DNA of 38,524 nt from Alloprevotella tannerae (GCA_015259125.1 JABZGR010000020.1:1-38524); one strand, 5' to 3'. Shown: positions 26,261-35,118, numbered from the stretch's first letter. Numbers and translations: made by a program. Notes: generated by a model not told the origin, from the sequence alone.

Positions 26261-27025
26261 TCAAGCAATCCAAGCTTCCGTAAGAATGCGCTCCAGTTCT
26301 TCAGCGGTCAATTTGAGGTGAAAATGTCCGTCTTCTGCCACAGATATATTACCCGTTTCCTCCGAAACAACGATGGCTAAGCAGTCGCTTTGCTGTGTCA
26401 TACCCAAGGCTGCTCGGTGGCGTAGTCCGAGCGAGCGAGGAATATCGTTGTTGTGCGAGACCGGAAGGATGCAGCCGGCGGCTGTGATGCGTTGTTTGCT
26501 GATGATCATAGCCCCATCGTGGAGTGGACTATTTTTGAAAAAGATGTTTTCGATCAATCTTTGGTTAATGTCGGCGTCGATAAGTTCGCCCGTGCGTATG
26601 ATTTCCTTTAAGCCGGTATGACGTTCGATTACGATCAGTGCGCCCTCCTTTTGCTTGCTCATATTCAGGCAGGCCAAGACGATAGGCATTACGTTTTCGT
26701 GCTGCACTTCCTTCTTTTGACTCTTAAATAATCGCGTCACCCATTTTGAACCGGACGTAGAACCTATGGTTGAAAAGAAATGGCGTATCTCTTCTTGAAA
26801 CAAAACGACTAAGGCCACCATACCGATGTTGACCAAATTGTCCATAATGCTTCCCAAGAGGCGCATTTCGAGGAAGCGAGAGACAATGATCCAGCCAATA
26901 ACGAAGAAGAGAACTCCCGTAAAGATATTGGCAGCGCTCGATTGCTTCATTAGTTTCCAAATGTAATAGAGCAATAAAGCTACCAGGAGGATGTCGATAA
27001 TATCTTTGATTCCGAACGTCAGCAT
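26261..27025 (-). CDS. cdaA: diadenylate cyclase, CdaA type
   Basis: 254 residues. Three membrane helices lie at about 10-24, 35-50 and 60-77, followed by the DisA_N catalytic domain from about 110. The signatures are D170-G-A and R202-H-R204 (SPLHDGAMII, GLRHRAALG). It makes cyclic di-AMP from two ATP at the inner membrane. No CdaR gene is adjacent. It starts 16 bp after folP and is co-transcribed with it. In Firmicutes cdaA sits with glmM; the folP link is a Bacteroidota arrangement as far as I recall. Confidence 0.95.
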   Translation of the reverse strand: MLTFGIKDIIDILLVALLLYYIWKLMKQSSAANIFTGVLFFVIGWIIVSRFLEMRLLGSIMDNLVNIGMVALVVLFQEEIRHFFSTIGSTSGSKWVTRLFKSQKKEVQHENVMPIVLACLNMSKQKEGALIVIERHTGLKEIIRTGELIDADINQRLIENIFFKNSPLHDGAMIISKQRITAAGCILPVSHNNDIPRSLGLRHRAALGMTQQSDCLAIVVSEETGNISVAEDGHFHLKLTAEELERILTEAWIA

Positions 27026-27041
27026 AAGTTCTTTTCTTGTT

Positions 27042-27893
27042 TTAGACAGCGGTCATTTGTTCATACATGCGCGCTACTTCTCGCGCAGCCTTTACGTCGT
27101 GCACGCGCAAAATGTGCGCTCCATTCAACAGACTGACCGCGTGGAGCATAGTCGTGCCGTTCAGACTCTCTTCCGGCGTCGTCTCCAGCAGTTTATAAAT
27201 CATAGATTTCCGTGAAATGCCTACCAATAGTGGTTGTTTGAAGACGTGCAACTCCTCTAAATGGTTCATCAATTCATAGTTTTGCTCCAGCGTTTTGCCA
27301 AATCCGAAGCCCGGATCTATGATAATGTCCTTTACGCCCAAGTCGTGCAAGCGCGCCACCTTTTCAGCCAAATACAAGAATACCTCTTTAAGAAAATCCT
27401 CGTAGTGTGGCGCTTGCTGCATCGTTTGTGGCGTGCCCTGCATGTGCATCAATATATAAGGTACTCCGGTCTTTGCTACCGTTCGAAACATATTCCGATC
27501 CAGCAGGCCGCCCGAAATATCATTGATGATGTCAATGCCAAACTCTTCAATGCACATTCGCGCCACGTCAGCCCTAAAAGTATCCACGCTCACTACTAAA
27601 TCCGGCGCTTCGCGCTTCACAATCGTCAGGCCGCGGCGCAGACGCGCCATTTCTTCTTCGATCGGCACATCATCTGCGCCTGGTCTGCTACTATAAGCGC
27701 CGATGTCGAGCATTGAAGCCCCTTCTTTTGCTATTTGCCGCACCCGCTTGCCGATCTCTTCCTCACTTTGCTGTCTGCTTCCGGCGTAGAAAGAGTCCGG
27801 CGTGACGTTAAGTATGCCCATCACCTGCGGGCTGTCGAGGCTGAATAAGCGTCCGCCGGCTAAGCGTATCGTATAAGAATGTAGCTCTTTCAT
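27042..27893 (-). CDS. folP: dihydropteroate synthase
   Basis: 283 residues, TIM-barrel enzyme joining p-aminobenzoate to 6-hydroxymethyl-dihydropterin diphosphate in folate synthesis; the target of sulfonamides. GILNVTPDSF at 26-35, DIGAYSSRPGA at 63-73, DPGFGFGKT near 198 and GISRKS near 230 are all intact. The usual DIGGxSTRPG reads DIGAYSSRPG, as in many Bacteroidota. First gene of folP-cdaA, with the -7 box just upstream of the ATG. Confidence 0.97.
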   Translation of the reverse strand: MKELHSYTIRLAGGRLFSLDSPQVMGILNVTPDSFYAGSRQQSEEEIGKRVRQIAKEGASMLDIGAYSSRPGADDVPIEEEMARLRRGLTIVKREAPDLVVSVDTFRADVARMCIEEFGIDIINDISGGLLDRNMFRTVAKTGVPYILMHMQGTPQTMQQAPHYEDFLKEVFLYLAEKVARLHDLGVKDIIIDPGFGFGKTLEQNYELMNHLEELHVFKQPLLVGISRKSMIYKLLETTPEESLNGTTMLHAVSLLNGAHILRVHDVKAAREVARMYEQMTAV

Positions 27894-27902
27894 AATTCAC
27901 GG

Positions 27903-27910
27903 CAAATATA
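27903..27910 (-). promoter_or_regulatory. -7 box of folP-cdaA
   Basis: Minus-strand TATATTTG (27910 to 27903) only 9 bases before the folP ATG, so the transcript would have a leader of a few bases at most. The -33 position has no clear TTTG. Confidence 0.45.
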
Positions 27911-28114
27911 GTAAGAAAATCACGTAACTTGAGCGTGCCGAGCGCCTTTTGATGCTTATGTCGCCTCATTGGCATTCTATTTATAAATATCTTGTTTGGG
28001 CTGAGCCATCCCCGACTTACGGTTTGCGCCGTCATTGTCGCATTTATCGCTTCGGTCGGTGCGCTTATTGCTCAATTTATTTGCAGATCAAGACGAAGTC
28101 TCATTGACAAGTAT

Positions 28115-28122
28115 TATTTTTG
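28115..28122 (+). promoter_or_regulatory. -7 box of murF
   Basis: TATTTTTG, 20 bp before the murF ATG at 28142. It lies inside the longer open frame (from 27992), which argues for the shorter protein. Confidence 0.45.
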
Positions 28123-28141
28123 CACGTTAATTGGCAGCGAT

Positions 28142-29434
28142 ATGAACATAAAAGAACTATACGAACATTATCTTTCGCATCCGCAAATCACGACGGATAC
28201 GCGTGACTGCCCGCCGGGGTCGATCTTTTTCGCCTTGCGGGGCGAGACTTTCAATGGCAATCGCTTTGCCCACCAAGCTTTAGATAATGGTTGCGCTTTG
28301 GCCGTCGTGGACGATCCGTCTGTGGTCGACGATGACCGACTGATTTTGGTCGATGATGTCTTGACGACGCTCCAAGCCTTGGCCGCTTTCCACCGCCATC
28401 AATTTGCCGGTCCGGTCATTCAGATTACAGGCACGAATGGTAAGACGACCACCAAAGAACTCGTGTCCGCCGTGCTCTCCGAACGTTATAATGTACTCTT
28501 TACGCAGGGAAATTTCAACAACCATATCGGTGTGCCTAAAACGCTGTTGCGTTTGAACGCATCCCATCAGATTGCCGTGATCGAAACCGGCGCCAATCAT
28601 CCGGGAGAGATTAAGTTGCTGAGTGAAATTGTGGATCCCGATTGCGGACTTATCACCAATGTCGGCAAAGCTCATTTGGCCGGCTTCGGATCTTTTGAAG
28701 GCGTAATACGAACGAAAGGAGAGCTTTACGACTATCTGCGCACGAAGTCAGACGCTTTTGTTTTTATCAATGCCGACAACCCTTATTTGCAGCCGATCGC
28801 GCACGACTTATCGCGCATCACTTATGGTCGGCCCGGTAAAGATTATGATGTGGAAGGCGAAGTGCTGACTTGCGATCCTTGCCTCAATTTGCGCTTCCGC
28901 ATCAAAGGGGGAGCGTGGCAGGAGGTCAAGACGCAGCTCATTGGAGCTTATAATATAGATAATATACTTGCGGCCGTGGCTGTCGGCGTGCGCTTTGGCG
29001 TGACACCGGAACAAATTAGTCGGGCAATAGCGGCTTATTGTCCGACGAATAATCGCAGCGAACTCCTGCGCACGGCTACGAATACGCTCATCGTCGACGC
29101 TTACAACGCTAACCCGACCAGTATGGCGGCTGCCTTAGACAATTTTCAGCTCATCGAGCACCCGCATAAGATGGCCATACTCGGCGGTATGCGCGAGCTC
29201 GGCAACGCTTCAGCCCAAGAGCATCAAACCATTATCGACAAAGTGGCTACGATGGCTCTTGACGACGTATGGCTCGTGGGCGAGGAGTTTCAGCCCTTCG
29301 CTGAGCGCTATCGCTACTTTCCCTCCGTCGAAGCCGTGGCGCAACAGCTCCGTGAGCATCCTCTCCACGACAGCCTAATCCTCATAAAAGGTAGCAATTC
29401 GCAACATCTATACCGCTTACCCGACTACCTTTAA
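28142..29434 (+). CDS. murF: UDP-N-acetylmuramoyl-tripeptide--D-alanyl-D-alanine ligase
   Basis: 430 residues from the ATG at 28142; the frame is open a further 50 codons upstream, but that part has no family similarity and contains the -7 box. ITDTRDCPPGSIFFALRGE-like N-terminal uridine-binding segment, the ATP loop ITGTNGKTTTK with K101, ETGANHPGEI and DAYNANPTSM are all present. It adds D-Ala-D-Ala to the UDP-MurNAc-tripeptide in the cytoplasm. It stands apart from the usual mur-division cluster. Confidence 0.96.
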   Translation: MNIKELYEHYLSHPQITTDTRDCPPGSIFFALRGETFNGNRFAHQALDNGCALAVVDDPSVVDDDRLILVDDVLTTLQALAAFHRHQFAGPVIQITGTNGKTTTKELVSAVLSERYNVLFTQGNFNNHIGVPKTLLRLNASHQIAVIETGANHPGEIKLLSEIVDPDCGLITNVGKAHLAGFGSFEGVIRTKGELYDYLRTKSDAFVFINADNPYLQPIAHDLSRITYGRPGKDYDVEGEVLTCDPCLNLRFRIKGGAWQEVKTQLIGAYNIDNILAAVAVGVRFGVTPEQISRAIAAYCPTNNRSELLRTATNTLIVDAYNANPTSMAAALDNFQLIEHPHKMAILGGMRELGNASAQEHQTIIDKVATMALDDVWLVGEEFQPFAERYRYFPSVEAVAQQLREHPLHDSLILIKGSNSQHLYRLPDYL

Positions 29435-29498
29435 GGCCTTTTTCGCCGACAAATCGGTAGTAAAGTGCGTATAAGATGCGTGAAATTCCCCACTTAGC

Positions 29499-29529
29499 TT
29501 TTCATATTCAGGCGAATTACCTATATTTG
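29499..29529 (+). promoter_or_regulatory. promoter of efp
   Basis: TATATTTG at 29522-29529, with a T-rich TTTT at 29499-29502 as a poor -33 box at 19-nt spacing. The leader to the efp ATG is about 40 nt. Confidence 0.45.
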
Positions 29530-29571
29530 CACACACAAATATTGAAATAACAAAAATAGAATACAATAGTA

Positions 29572-30138
29572 ATGATCAAATCACAAGACATCAAGAAAGG
29601 AACTTGCATCCGCTTAGACGGCAAGCTCTATTTCTGCATCGATTTCCTTCATGTAAAGCCCGGTAAGGGCAATACGATTATGCGCACGACGCTGAAAGAC
29701 GTAGTCAACGGCAACGTATTGGAGCGCCGCTTCAATATTGGCGAAGCCTTGGAAGATGTGCGAGTTGAGCGCCGCCCTTATCAGTATTCTTATGCTGATG
29801 GTGACGTGTTCCACTTCTTGAACCAAGAGACCTGGGACGATGTGACGATTGAGCGCGATATGATCACGGGCGTCGATTATATGAAAGAAGGCGACGTGCT
29901 CGATGTTGTGAGCGATGCGTCTACAGATACGATTCTCTATGCCGAAATGCCGGTGAAGACGAAGTTGAAGATCGTTTACACAGAGCCGGGATTGAAAGGA
30001 GATACTGCGACAAACGCAACCAAACCGGCTAAGTTAGAGTCGGGCGCAGAAATACGTGTGCCGCTTTTCATCAACGAAGGCGAAACCGTGGAGGTAGATA
30101 CGCGCGACGGCAGCTATCTAAACCGCGTCAAAGTATAA
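29572..30138 (+). CDS. efp: elongation factor P
   Basis: 188 residues, three beta-barrel domains. It relieves ribosome stalling at polyproline stretches. The domain-I loop tip VKPGKGNT carries K32 at the position modified in many species. The C-terminal RVPLFINEGETVEVDTRDGSYLNRVK is the family signature. No epmA or epmB gene is in the window. It is transcribed alone between its promoter and a strong terminator. Confidence 0.97.
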   Translation: MIKSQDIKKGTCIRLDGKLYFCIDFLHVKPGKGNTIMRTTLKDVVNGNVLERRFNIGEALEDVRVERRPYQYSYADGDVFHFLNQETWDDVTIERDMITGVDYMKEGDVLDVVSDASTDTILYAEMPVKTKLKIVYTEPGLKGDTATNATKPAKLESGAEIRVPLFINEGETVEVDTRDGSYLNRVKV

Positions 30139-30163
30139 GCTATACAATAATGCATATGCATAG

Positions 30164-30198
30164 GGTGTCGACGAGCGCTGCTTGTCGACACCTTTTTT
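30164..30198 (+). terminator. terminator of efp
   Basis: A 9-bp perfect stem GGTGTCGAC (30164-30172) with GTCGACACC (30184-30192), an 11-nt loop and six T at 30193-30198. Confidence 0.9.
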
Positions 30199-30236
30199 AT
30201 CGGCCGGCGGCGATTGGCGGCTTATTGCTGAATAAG

Positions 30237-30273
30237 AAAAAGGCGATAACTTCTGAAAAGTTATCGCCTTTTT
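30237..30273 (-). terminator. terminator of the tRNA-Met transcript (works on both strands)
   Basis: A perfect 16-bp stem (30237-30252 with 30258-30273) around a 5-nt loop, with A and T runs at its ends. It starts 2 bp after the 3' end of the tRNA. Confidence 0.85.
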
Positions 30274-30274
30274 G

Positions 30275-30348
30275 TAGCGCGACCCAGGATTGAACTGGGG
30301 ACCTCATGATTATGAATCATGCGCTCTAACCAGCTGAGCTATCGCGCC
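30275..30348 (-). tRNA. tRNA-Met (CAT), elongator type
   Basis: 74 nt, full cloverleaf. The acceptor GGCGCGA pairs with TCGCGCT with a G-U at position 1-72; D arm GCTCAGCTGGTTAGAGC; anticodon stem CATGA/TCATG with loop TTCATAA, anticodon CAT at 30314-30312; T arm CCCAG-TTCAATC-CTGGG. CCA is not encoded. The paired first base and lack of three G-C pairs in the anticodon stem speak against an initiator tRNA; tRNA-Ile2 with a lysidine-modified CAT cannot be excluded. Confidence 0.95.
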
Positions 30349-30382
30349 GGCGTAAAAGGAGCTTGTTCCCTTTTTGCGAGTG

Positions 30383-30413
30383 CAAAAGTAGAAGATAAAT
30401 TCTATATGACCAA
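30383..30413 (-). promoter_or_regulatory. promoter of tRNA-Met
   Basis: On the minus strand CTTGG with TTG at 30413-30411, a 20-nt spacer and TACTTTTG (30390 to 30383), followed by CACTCGC. The same sequence elements at the same spacing recur at the right edge (38421-38451). Confidence 0.7.
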
Positions 30414-30847
30414 GCCTTTTCCGGGAAAATCTTCCGTTCAGCCTTAAAAATGCCATTTTGTCGTTGTTATCACGCATCTGCGTGCTACTCCGGTAGGCCT
30501 ACTGACGCCTTCGCGCCTAATGGTTGATGCGGCCGACTGATGCACGCGTGGTTTGTGCGTCGTTTACAGTCCACAACCTTGCGTCAGCCGCTGCGGAGGG
30601 TGGGGGAGTGAGGCTGCGCATACGCTTATAGTGCAACAAGATCAGCCACTTCCGGCTGTTCGTCTTTCGCCCTAAGAAGTGAGTTGCAGTTTTCGACAAA
30701 TCCCAACGGCTGAGCGGCGATGCGGCTTGTACCGGCATCGCGCAGTTACGAGTAAATCACGCCTCCAAAGCCTTTTCTTATCATAATTCGCTTGTATTCA
30801 GTATGTAAAAGATTGATTTGTTGTTCCGACAAGTGCTTGGTGCTGTG
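30414..30847. other. intergenic region without recognisable gene
   Basis: About 430 bp between the tRNA promoter and array 2. A minus-strand frame at 30517-30738 is open but has no RBS, no recognisable domain and an odd composition; I do not call it. Confidence 0.4.
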
Positions 30848-30927
30848 GTTTGCTGCCGGCAAACCATCGTTTGGCGGGAGCAAACTATCGTTTGGTGGCA
30901 GCAAACCATTGTTTGGTCGGGCCAAAC
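30848..30927 (+). repeat. 80-bp array 2 of GTTTG-N7-CAAAC modules
   Basis: Same four-module, 21-bp-period design as array 1. Cores: CTGCCGG, GCGGGAG, GTGGCAG, GTCGGGC. Linkers: CATC, TATC, CATT. GCGGGAG and GTGGCAG are the reverse complements of cores CTCCCGC and CTGCCAC of array 1, yet the linkers keep the array-1 orientation. The right flank GAAAGA is shared with array 1. Confidence 0.9.
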
Positions 30928-31104
30928 GAAAGATGATTTTGCTGTGCACCATTGCCATGCGCCACTCGAAAACCGACGTTTCGTAGTTTTCGATAACCTG
31001 CGTTGCGCTGCTTGCCTCAACGCCTTATTGGCTTCTTGTTAAGTGCATTGGCTGCGTGTGCTCTCCTTTTCTCCTGAATATTTCTTCTTTCAGTATAATT
31101 GTCG

Positions 31105-31112
31105 TACTTTTG
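31105..31112 (+). promoter_or_regulatory. -7 box of the LptF/G-ribBA operon
   Basis: TACTTTTG, 21 bp before the TTG start. A TTTC at 31081-31084 is 20 nt upstream and may be a weak -33 box. The -7 box is part of the palindrome TTTTGCTTGCAAAA. Confidence 0.45.
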
Positions 31113-31132
31113 CTTGCAAAATAATGTAGCTG

Positions 31133-33115
31133 TTGATCGGAGTAAAAAAGTTGGATCGGTTTGTGCTGGGGAATTTCTTGTTGATTTTCTCCGGCTCCTT
31201 CTTTATCACTTTGTTTGTCCTGATGATGCAATTCACGTGGCGCTACGTCGATGAGATTGTTGGCAAGGGCATAACGATGGACATTCTGGGTCAATTCTAC
31301 TGGTATATGGCCATTACGATGGTCCCGATGGCGCTGCCGCTTGCAGTGCTGCTGGCCTCGCTGATCTCCTTTGGTAATATGGGAGAACGGCTCGAACTCT
31401 TGGCAATGAAAGCGGCCGGCGTTTCGCTCCTGCGCATTATGCGTCCGCTTGCCGTGCTCGTCATCGGCCTTGCAGGCGTCTCTTTTTACTTTCAAAACCG
31501 TGCAGCGCTTGATGCACAGAAAAATTTGACCTCACTTTTGTGGAGTTTGAGAGAGACTTCGCCGGCGTTGGAAATACCGGAGGGCGTCTTTTATGGGAAA
31601 ATCAACAATTTCAGCCTATATGTGGAGCGTAAAGATGTAGCTACGGGAAAGCTCTACAATGTAATGATTTATAAAACCGACCAGGGATTCGACAAGGCGC
31701 AGATCGTAGTGGCCGATTCCGGCCGCTTGGAGGTGACAAACGATAAGGAACATCTCATATTTGATATATGGAATGGCGAGCAGTTTGAGAATCTGCAAGT
31801 CGGCGGGGCGCAAGCGGCGCTCAATACGAAGGGCGTGCCCTATGATCGAGAGACTTTTCAATATAAGCGCTTCATCATCGACTTCAATAGCAACTTTGAA
31901 AAACAGGATGCAGAGCAATGGAGCGGCTCAGCAATCACAAAAAACTTGAAGCAGCTATCTGCTTCAATCGACTCGATGAATACGGCGCTGGACTCCATAG
32001 GACTTGCCAACTATAAACAGGGTAAGCAGACAGCTTACTATTGCCCGCCGCTACGCCCTCAACACGCCGCAGCACTGAAGCAGATGAGCAAAGGTGCAAA
32101 GCTTGACTTTGATACGATTATGGCGCGCATGTCGGCTGATAAACGCGTGCAAACGATTCGTGCAGCCGCAGCTTCGGCTGCGGCATACGCCTCTGAGTTG
32201 GAATGGAAAAGTCTGACGACGGAAGAAGGTGATAAGAGCGTGCGCTCCCACCGCATCCAGTGGCACCAAAAGTTTACGATGTCTATCGCCTGCATATTCT
32301 TCTTCTTTATCGGTGCACCCTTGGGCGCTATTATTCGCAAGGGAGGACTGGGTATGCCGACTATTATCGCCGTAATCCTTTTCATTTTCTATTACATCAT
32401 CAATACTTCGGGCATGAAAATGGCGCGCGATGGTGCTTGGAATATGATTTTTGGTATGTGGGTCTCGACCGTGGTACTTACGCCTCTGGGTTGCTTCTTG
32501 ACGTATAAGGCCAACAATGATTCCGTTGTGTTCAATGCGGATGTTTATGCGGCTCTCTTTAAGCGCTTGCTGGGGCTGAGATCGAAGCGTAACATCACGC
32601 GCAAAGAAGTAATCATCGAAACGCCCGACTATGCAGCGCTGCTTGAGCAAATCGCCGACTTGGAGCAGATCTGCAAGGCCTATGCTGCACACAAACGCCT
32701 CTATGCGGCGCCGAGTTATATACGCGCTTTCTTCAAATCGCGTCCTGATCACGCTGCAGAAGATATTCAACAGCGCGTGGAGCAACTTGTGGAAGAGTTG
32801 TCTAATTCGGATCGTCGTGAAATCCTCTATCGCTTGAACCAATTGCCCTTGATTTATGCGCGGGCTCATACTTCTCCGTTTGAAAATAAGCGCCTCAATG
32901 TCCTTTGCGGTGCCTTGCTCCCCGTGGGCTTTATCATGTGGTTGCGAATCTGGCGTTTTAGGCTGCGCCTCCATAAAGATATGAAACAAATTACAGCTGT
33001 TTGCTCAGAATTAAGCCCCCTTGTGGCGAAAGCTGCCGGCAAAGAAGCTACATCATACGATTTATTAACTTCAAAACAAAACCCCAGTAATCAATACAAT
33101 AATCATGATGAATGA
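31133..33115 (+). CDS. LptF/LptG (YjgP/YjgQ) family permease
   Basis: 660 residues. The start is a TTG at 31133; there is no ATG before residue 40, and the family N-terminus (KKLDRFVLGNFL) begins just after it. Helices at about 14-35, 60-80 and 100-120, a periplasmic beta domain at about 125-375, helices at about 380-465, then a 190-residue cytoplasmic extension with another hydrophobic stretch near 595-612. Such permeases extract lipopolysaccharide from the inner membrane with LptB. One copy only here; whether it acts as LptF or LptG is not decided. It overlaps ribBA by 11 bp. Confidence 0.9.
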   Translation: MIGVKKLDRFVLGNFLLIFSGSFFITLFVLMMQFTWRYVDEIVGKGITMDILGQFYWYMAITMVPMALPLAVLLASLISFGNMGERLELLAMKAAGVSLLRIMRPLAVLVIGLAGVSFYFQNRAALDAQKNLTSLLWSLRETSPALEIPEGVFYGKINNFSLYVERKDVATGKLYNVMIYKTDQGFDKAQIVVADSGRLEVTNDKEHLIFDIWNGEQFENLQVGGAQAALNTKGVPYDRETFQYKRFIIDFNSNFEKQDAEQWSGSAITKNLKQLSASIDSMNTALDSIGLANYKQGKQTAYYCPPLRPQHAAALKQMSKGAKLDFDTIMARMSADKRVQTIRAAAASAAAYASELEWKSLTTEEGDKSVRSHRIQWHQKFTMSIACIFFFFIGAPLGAIIRKGGLGMPTIIAVILFIFYYIINTSGMKMARDGAWNMIFGMWVSTVVLTPLGCFLTYKANNDSVVFNADVYAALFKRLLGLRSKRNITRKEVIIETPDYAALLEQIADLEQICKAYAAHKRLYAAPSYIRAFFKSRPDHAAEDIQQRVEQLVEELSNSDRREILYRLNQLPLIYARAHTSPFENKRLNVLCGALLPVGFIMWLRIWRFRLRLHKDMKQITAVCSELSPLVAKAAGKEATSYDLLTSKQNPSNQYNNHDE

Positions 33116-34325
33116 AAAATACGAGTTGGCTTCTGTAGAAGAGGCCTTGGAAGAACTGAAAGCCGGCAAATTTGTCGTAGTCGTAGACGATGAAGATCGC
33201 GAAAACGAAGGCGATCTCGTTATGGCGGCTCAGTTTGCCACTCCGGAGAGCGTTAATTTTATGCTAAAATATGGTAGGGGCGTATTATGCACACCTATTA
33301 CGAACCAACGTTGTCACGAACTCGGCCTGGCGCGTCAGGTGGATTCAAATACAAGTATGTTGGGCACACCGTTTACGGTTACGGTCGACAAACTCGAAGG
33401 CTGCACAACGGGTGTTAGCAGCCACGATCGCGCAGCTACTATCCGCGCCTTGGCAGATCCGACCAGCACGCCGGAAACTTTTGGCCGACCGGGTCACATT
33501 AACCCTTTATATGCGCAGGATCGCGGCGTCTTGGTGCGTGCCGGACACACGGAAGCATCAGTTGATATGTGCCGCCTCGCAGGTCTGTATCCGACCGCCA
33601 CACTCATTGAAATCTTAAACGAAGATGGGACGATGGCGCGCATGCCTCAATTGCAAGTGTTCGCCAAAGAACACGGCTTGAAGATCATGACGATCAAGGA
33701 TCTGATAGCTTATCGCTTGAAAATGGAATCTTTGGTGGAGAAGGGGGAAGAAGTGGATATGCCTACTAAATATGGACACTTCCATCTTATTCCTTTTCGC
33801 CAAAAGAGTGGCGGATTGGAGCACATCGCGCTAATTAAAGGCGAATGGAAAGATGATGAGCCCGTTCTGGTCCGCGTTCACTCTTCTTGTGCGACGGGAG
33901 ACATCTTTGGCAGCGAGCGTTGCGACTGTGGCGACCAACTCCAAAAAGCGCTTGAGATGGTAGAAAAAGAAGGTCGAGGCGTTGTGCTCTATCTGAATCA
34001 AGAAGGGCGTGGTATTGGACTGATGGCAAAGATTGCTGCCTACAAACTGCAAGAAGAAGGCTATGATACGGTAGATGCGAATGTGCATCTAGGCTATGAT
34101 CCGGATCAGCGTGATTATGGTGTGGGTGCACAAATACTGCGTATGCTTGGCGTGAGAAAGATGCGGCTGATGACGAATAATCCTGTGAAGCGCGTGGGCT
34201 TGGAGGCTTACGGATTGGAGATCACGGAAAACGTGCCCATAGAAATTACACCCAATCCTTATAATGAGCGCTACCTTCGTACGAAGAAAGATAGAATGGG
34301 CCACACCCTGCATTTTAATAAGTAG
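33105..34325 (+). CDS. ribBA: bifunctional 3,4-dihydroxy-2-butanone 4-phosphate synthase / GTP cyclohydrolase II
   Basis: 406 residues. The N-terminal RibB domain (about 1-205) contains DDEDRENEGD near 28-37, GRPGHI at 127-132 and GHTEASVD at 148-154. The C-terminal RibA domain (about 210-400) contains the zinc Cys residues C262, C273 and C275 in SCATGDIFGSERCDCG and YLNQEGRGIGL. It makes both precursors at the entry of riboflavin synthesis. ATG at 33105 or 33108. It overlaps the permease end, so its translation probably depends on it. No FMN riboswitch is visible in front. Confidence 0.97.
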   Translation: MMNEKYELASVEEALEELKAGKFVVVVDDEDRENEGDLVMAAQFATPESVNFMLKYGRGVLCTPITNQRCHELGLARQVDSNTSMLGTPFTVTVDKLEGCTTGVSSHDRAATIRALADPTSTPETFGRPGHINPLYAQDRGVLVRAGHTEASVDMCRLAGLYPTATLIEILNEDGTMARMPQLQVFAKEHGLKIMTIKDLIAYRLKMESLVEKGEEVDMPTKYGHFHLIPFRQKSGGLEHIALIKGEWKDDEPVLVRVHSSCATGDIFGSERCDCGDQLQKALEMVEKEGRGVVLYLNQEGRGIGLMAKIAAYKLQEEGYDTVDANVHLGYDPDQRDYGVGAQILRMLGVRKMRLMTNNPVKRVGLEAYGLEITENVPIEITPNPYNERYLRTKKDRMGHTLHFNK

Positions 34326-34345
34326 TATATAGTAAATTAAAAACG

Positions 34346-34374
34346 AAAGGCGCGCGCCGCTGGCGCGGCGCTTT
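34346..34374 (+). terminator. G+C-rich hairpin after ribBA
   Basis: Inverted GCGCCG and CGGCGC with flanking AAAG and CTTT around a short loop, 20 bp after the ribBA stop. It could terminate the operon or attenuate into the next gene 20 bp downstream; the T run is only three bases. Confidence 0.45.
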
Positions 34375-34393
34375 ACATAAAAAATAAAAAAAC

Positions 34394-35104
34394 ATGGAAG
34401 ATAAAAATGTAGTAAACTATGCTTCAACCTCGTCACGCCCGGCGGCTTTCGCTGCTCTGATGCGCGATGTGTATGCTTGGATGGCCTTGGCTTTAAGCTT
34501 GACGGGACTAATGGCAATGTTCGTTGTACAGCAACCGCAATTGGTACAATTGATCTTTGCCAATCGCTTCGTTTTTTATGGTCTGCTCCTTGCAGAAGTA
34601 GGTTTGGTGATATATTTGTCGGCCTGCTTAATGGAGATGTCTTTCGCAAAAGCCGGTATTCTTTTTGTGCTCTATTCCATCTTGAATGGCGCGACCTTAT
34701 CCTGCGTGTTCTTTGTTTATACAACAGAAAGCATCGCCGTAACCTTTTTTGTCACGGCCGGCATGTTTGGCGCTTTAGCTTTATTGGGCACATTTATTAA
34801 GCGCGATATCTCATCTTTTGGACGCTTTATGTACATGGCGCTCGTCGGATTGATTATTGCTAGTGTTGTAAATCTGTTTTTTGCAAGTTCTACCTTATAT
34901 TGGATTACGACGTACGCAGGTGTTTTCATTTTTATTGGCCTTACGGTCTACGATACAAAAAAGATTCGGGAGTTGCTTTCCCTATATGGTGAAGAGCGCA
35001 ATGAAGAATCGATGAAGATGGCTTTAATTGGTAGCTTGCAGTTGTATCTGGATTTCATCAATCTGTTCTTATATTTGTTGCGTATCTTTGGTCGACGTCG
35101 CTAA
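34394..35104 (+). CDS. Bax inhibitor-1/YccA family membrane protein
   Basis: 236 residues with seven membrane helices. The N-terminal RDVYAWMALALSLTGLMAMF and the C-terminal GSLQLYLDFINLFLYLLRIFG are the family signatures; the conserved Asp in YDT/K and near LDFINLF probably form the pH-sensing pair known from BsYetJ. Family members are calcium-leak channels or proton-regulated transporters in the inner membrane. Bacterial role uncertain. It lies 68 bp after ribBA. Confidence 0.92.
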   Translation: MEDKNVVNYASTSSRPAAFAALMRDVYAWMALALSLTGLMAMFVVQQPQLVQLIFANRFVFYGLLLAEVGLVIYLSACLMEMSFAKAGILFVLYSILNGATLSCVFFVYTTESIAVTFFVTAGMFGALALLGTFIKRDISSFGRFMYMALVGLIIASVVNLFFASSTLYWITTYAGVFIFIGLTVYDTKKIRELLSLYGEERNEESMKMALIGSLQLYLDFINLFLYLLRIFGRRR

Positions 35105-35118
35105 GTCCAATCCTTTTT

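Noticed and set aside
27992..28141. 50-codon N-terminal extension of murF
   Set aside because: It contains the -7 box and lacks similarity to the MurF N-terminus, which begins at 28142.
30517..30738. 73-residue minus-strand frame in the gap next to tRNA-Met
   Set aside because: No start context, promoter or domain; composition unlike neighbouring genes.
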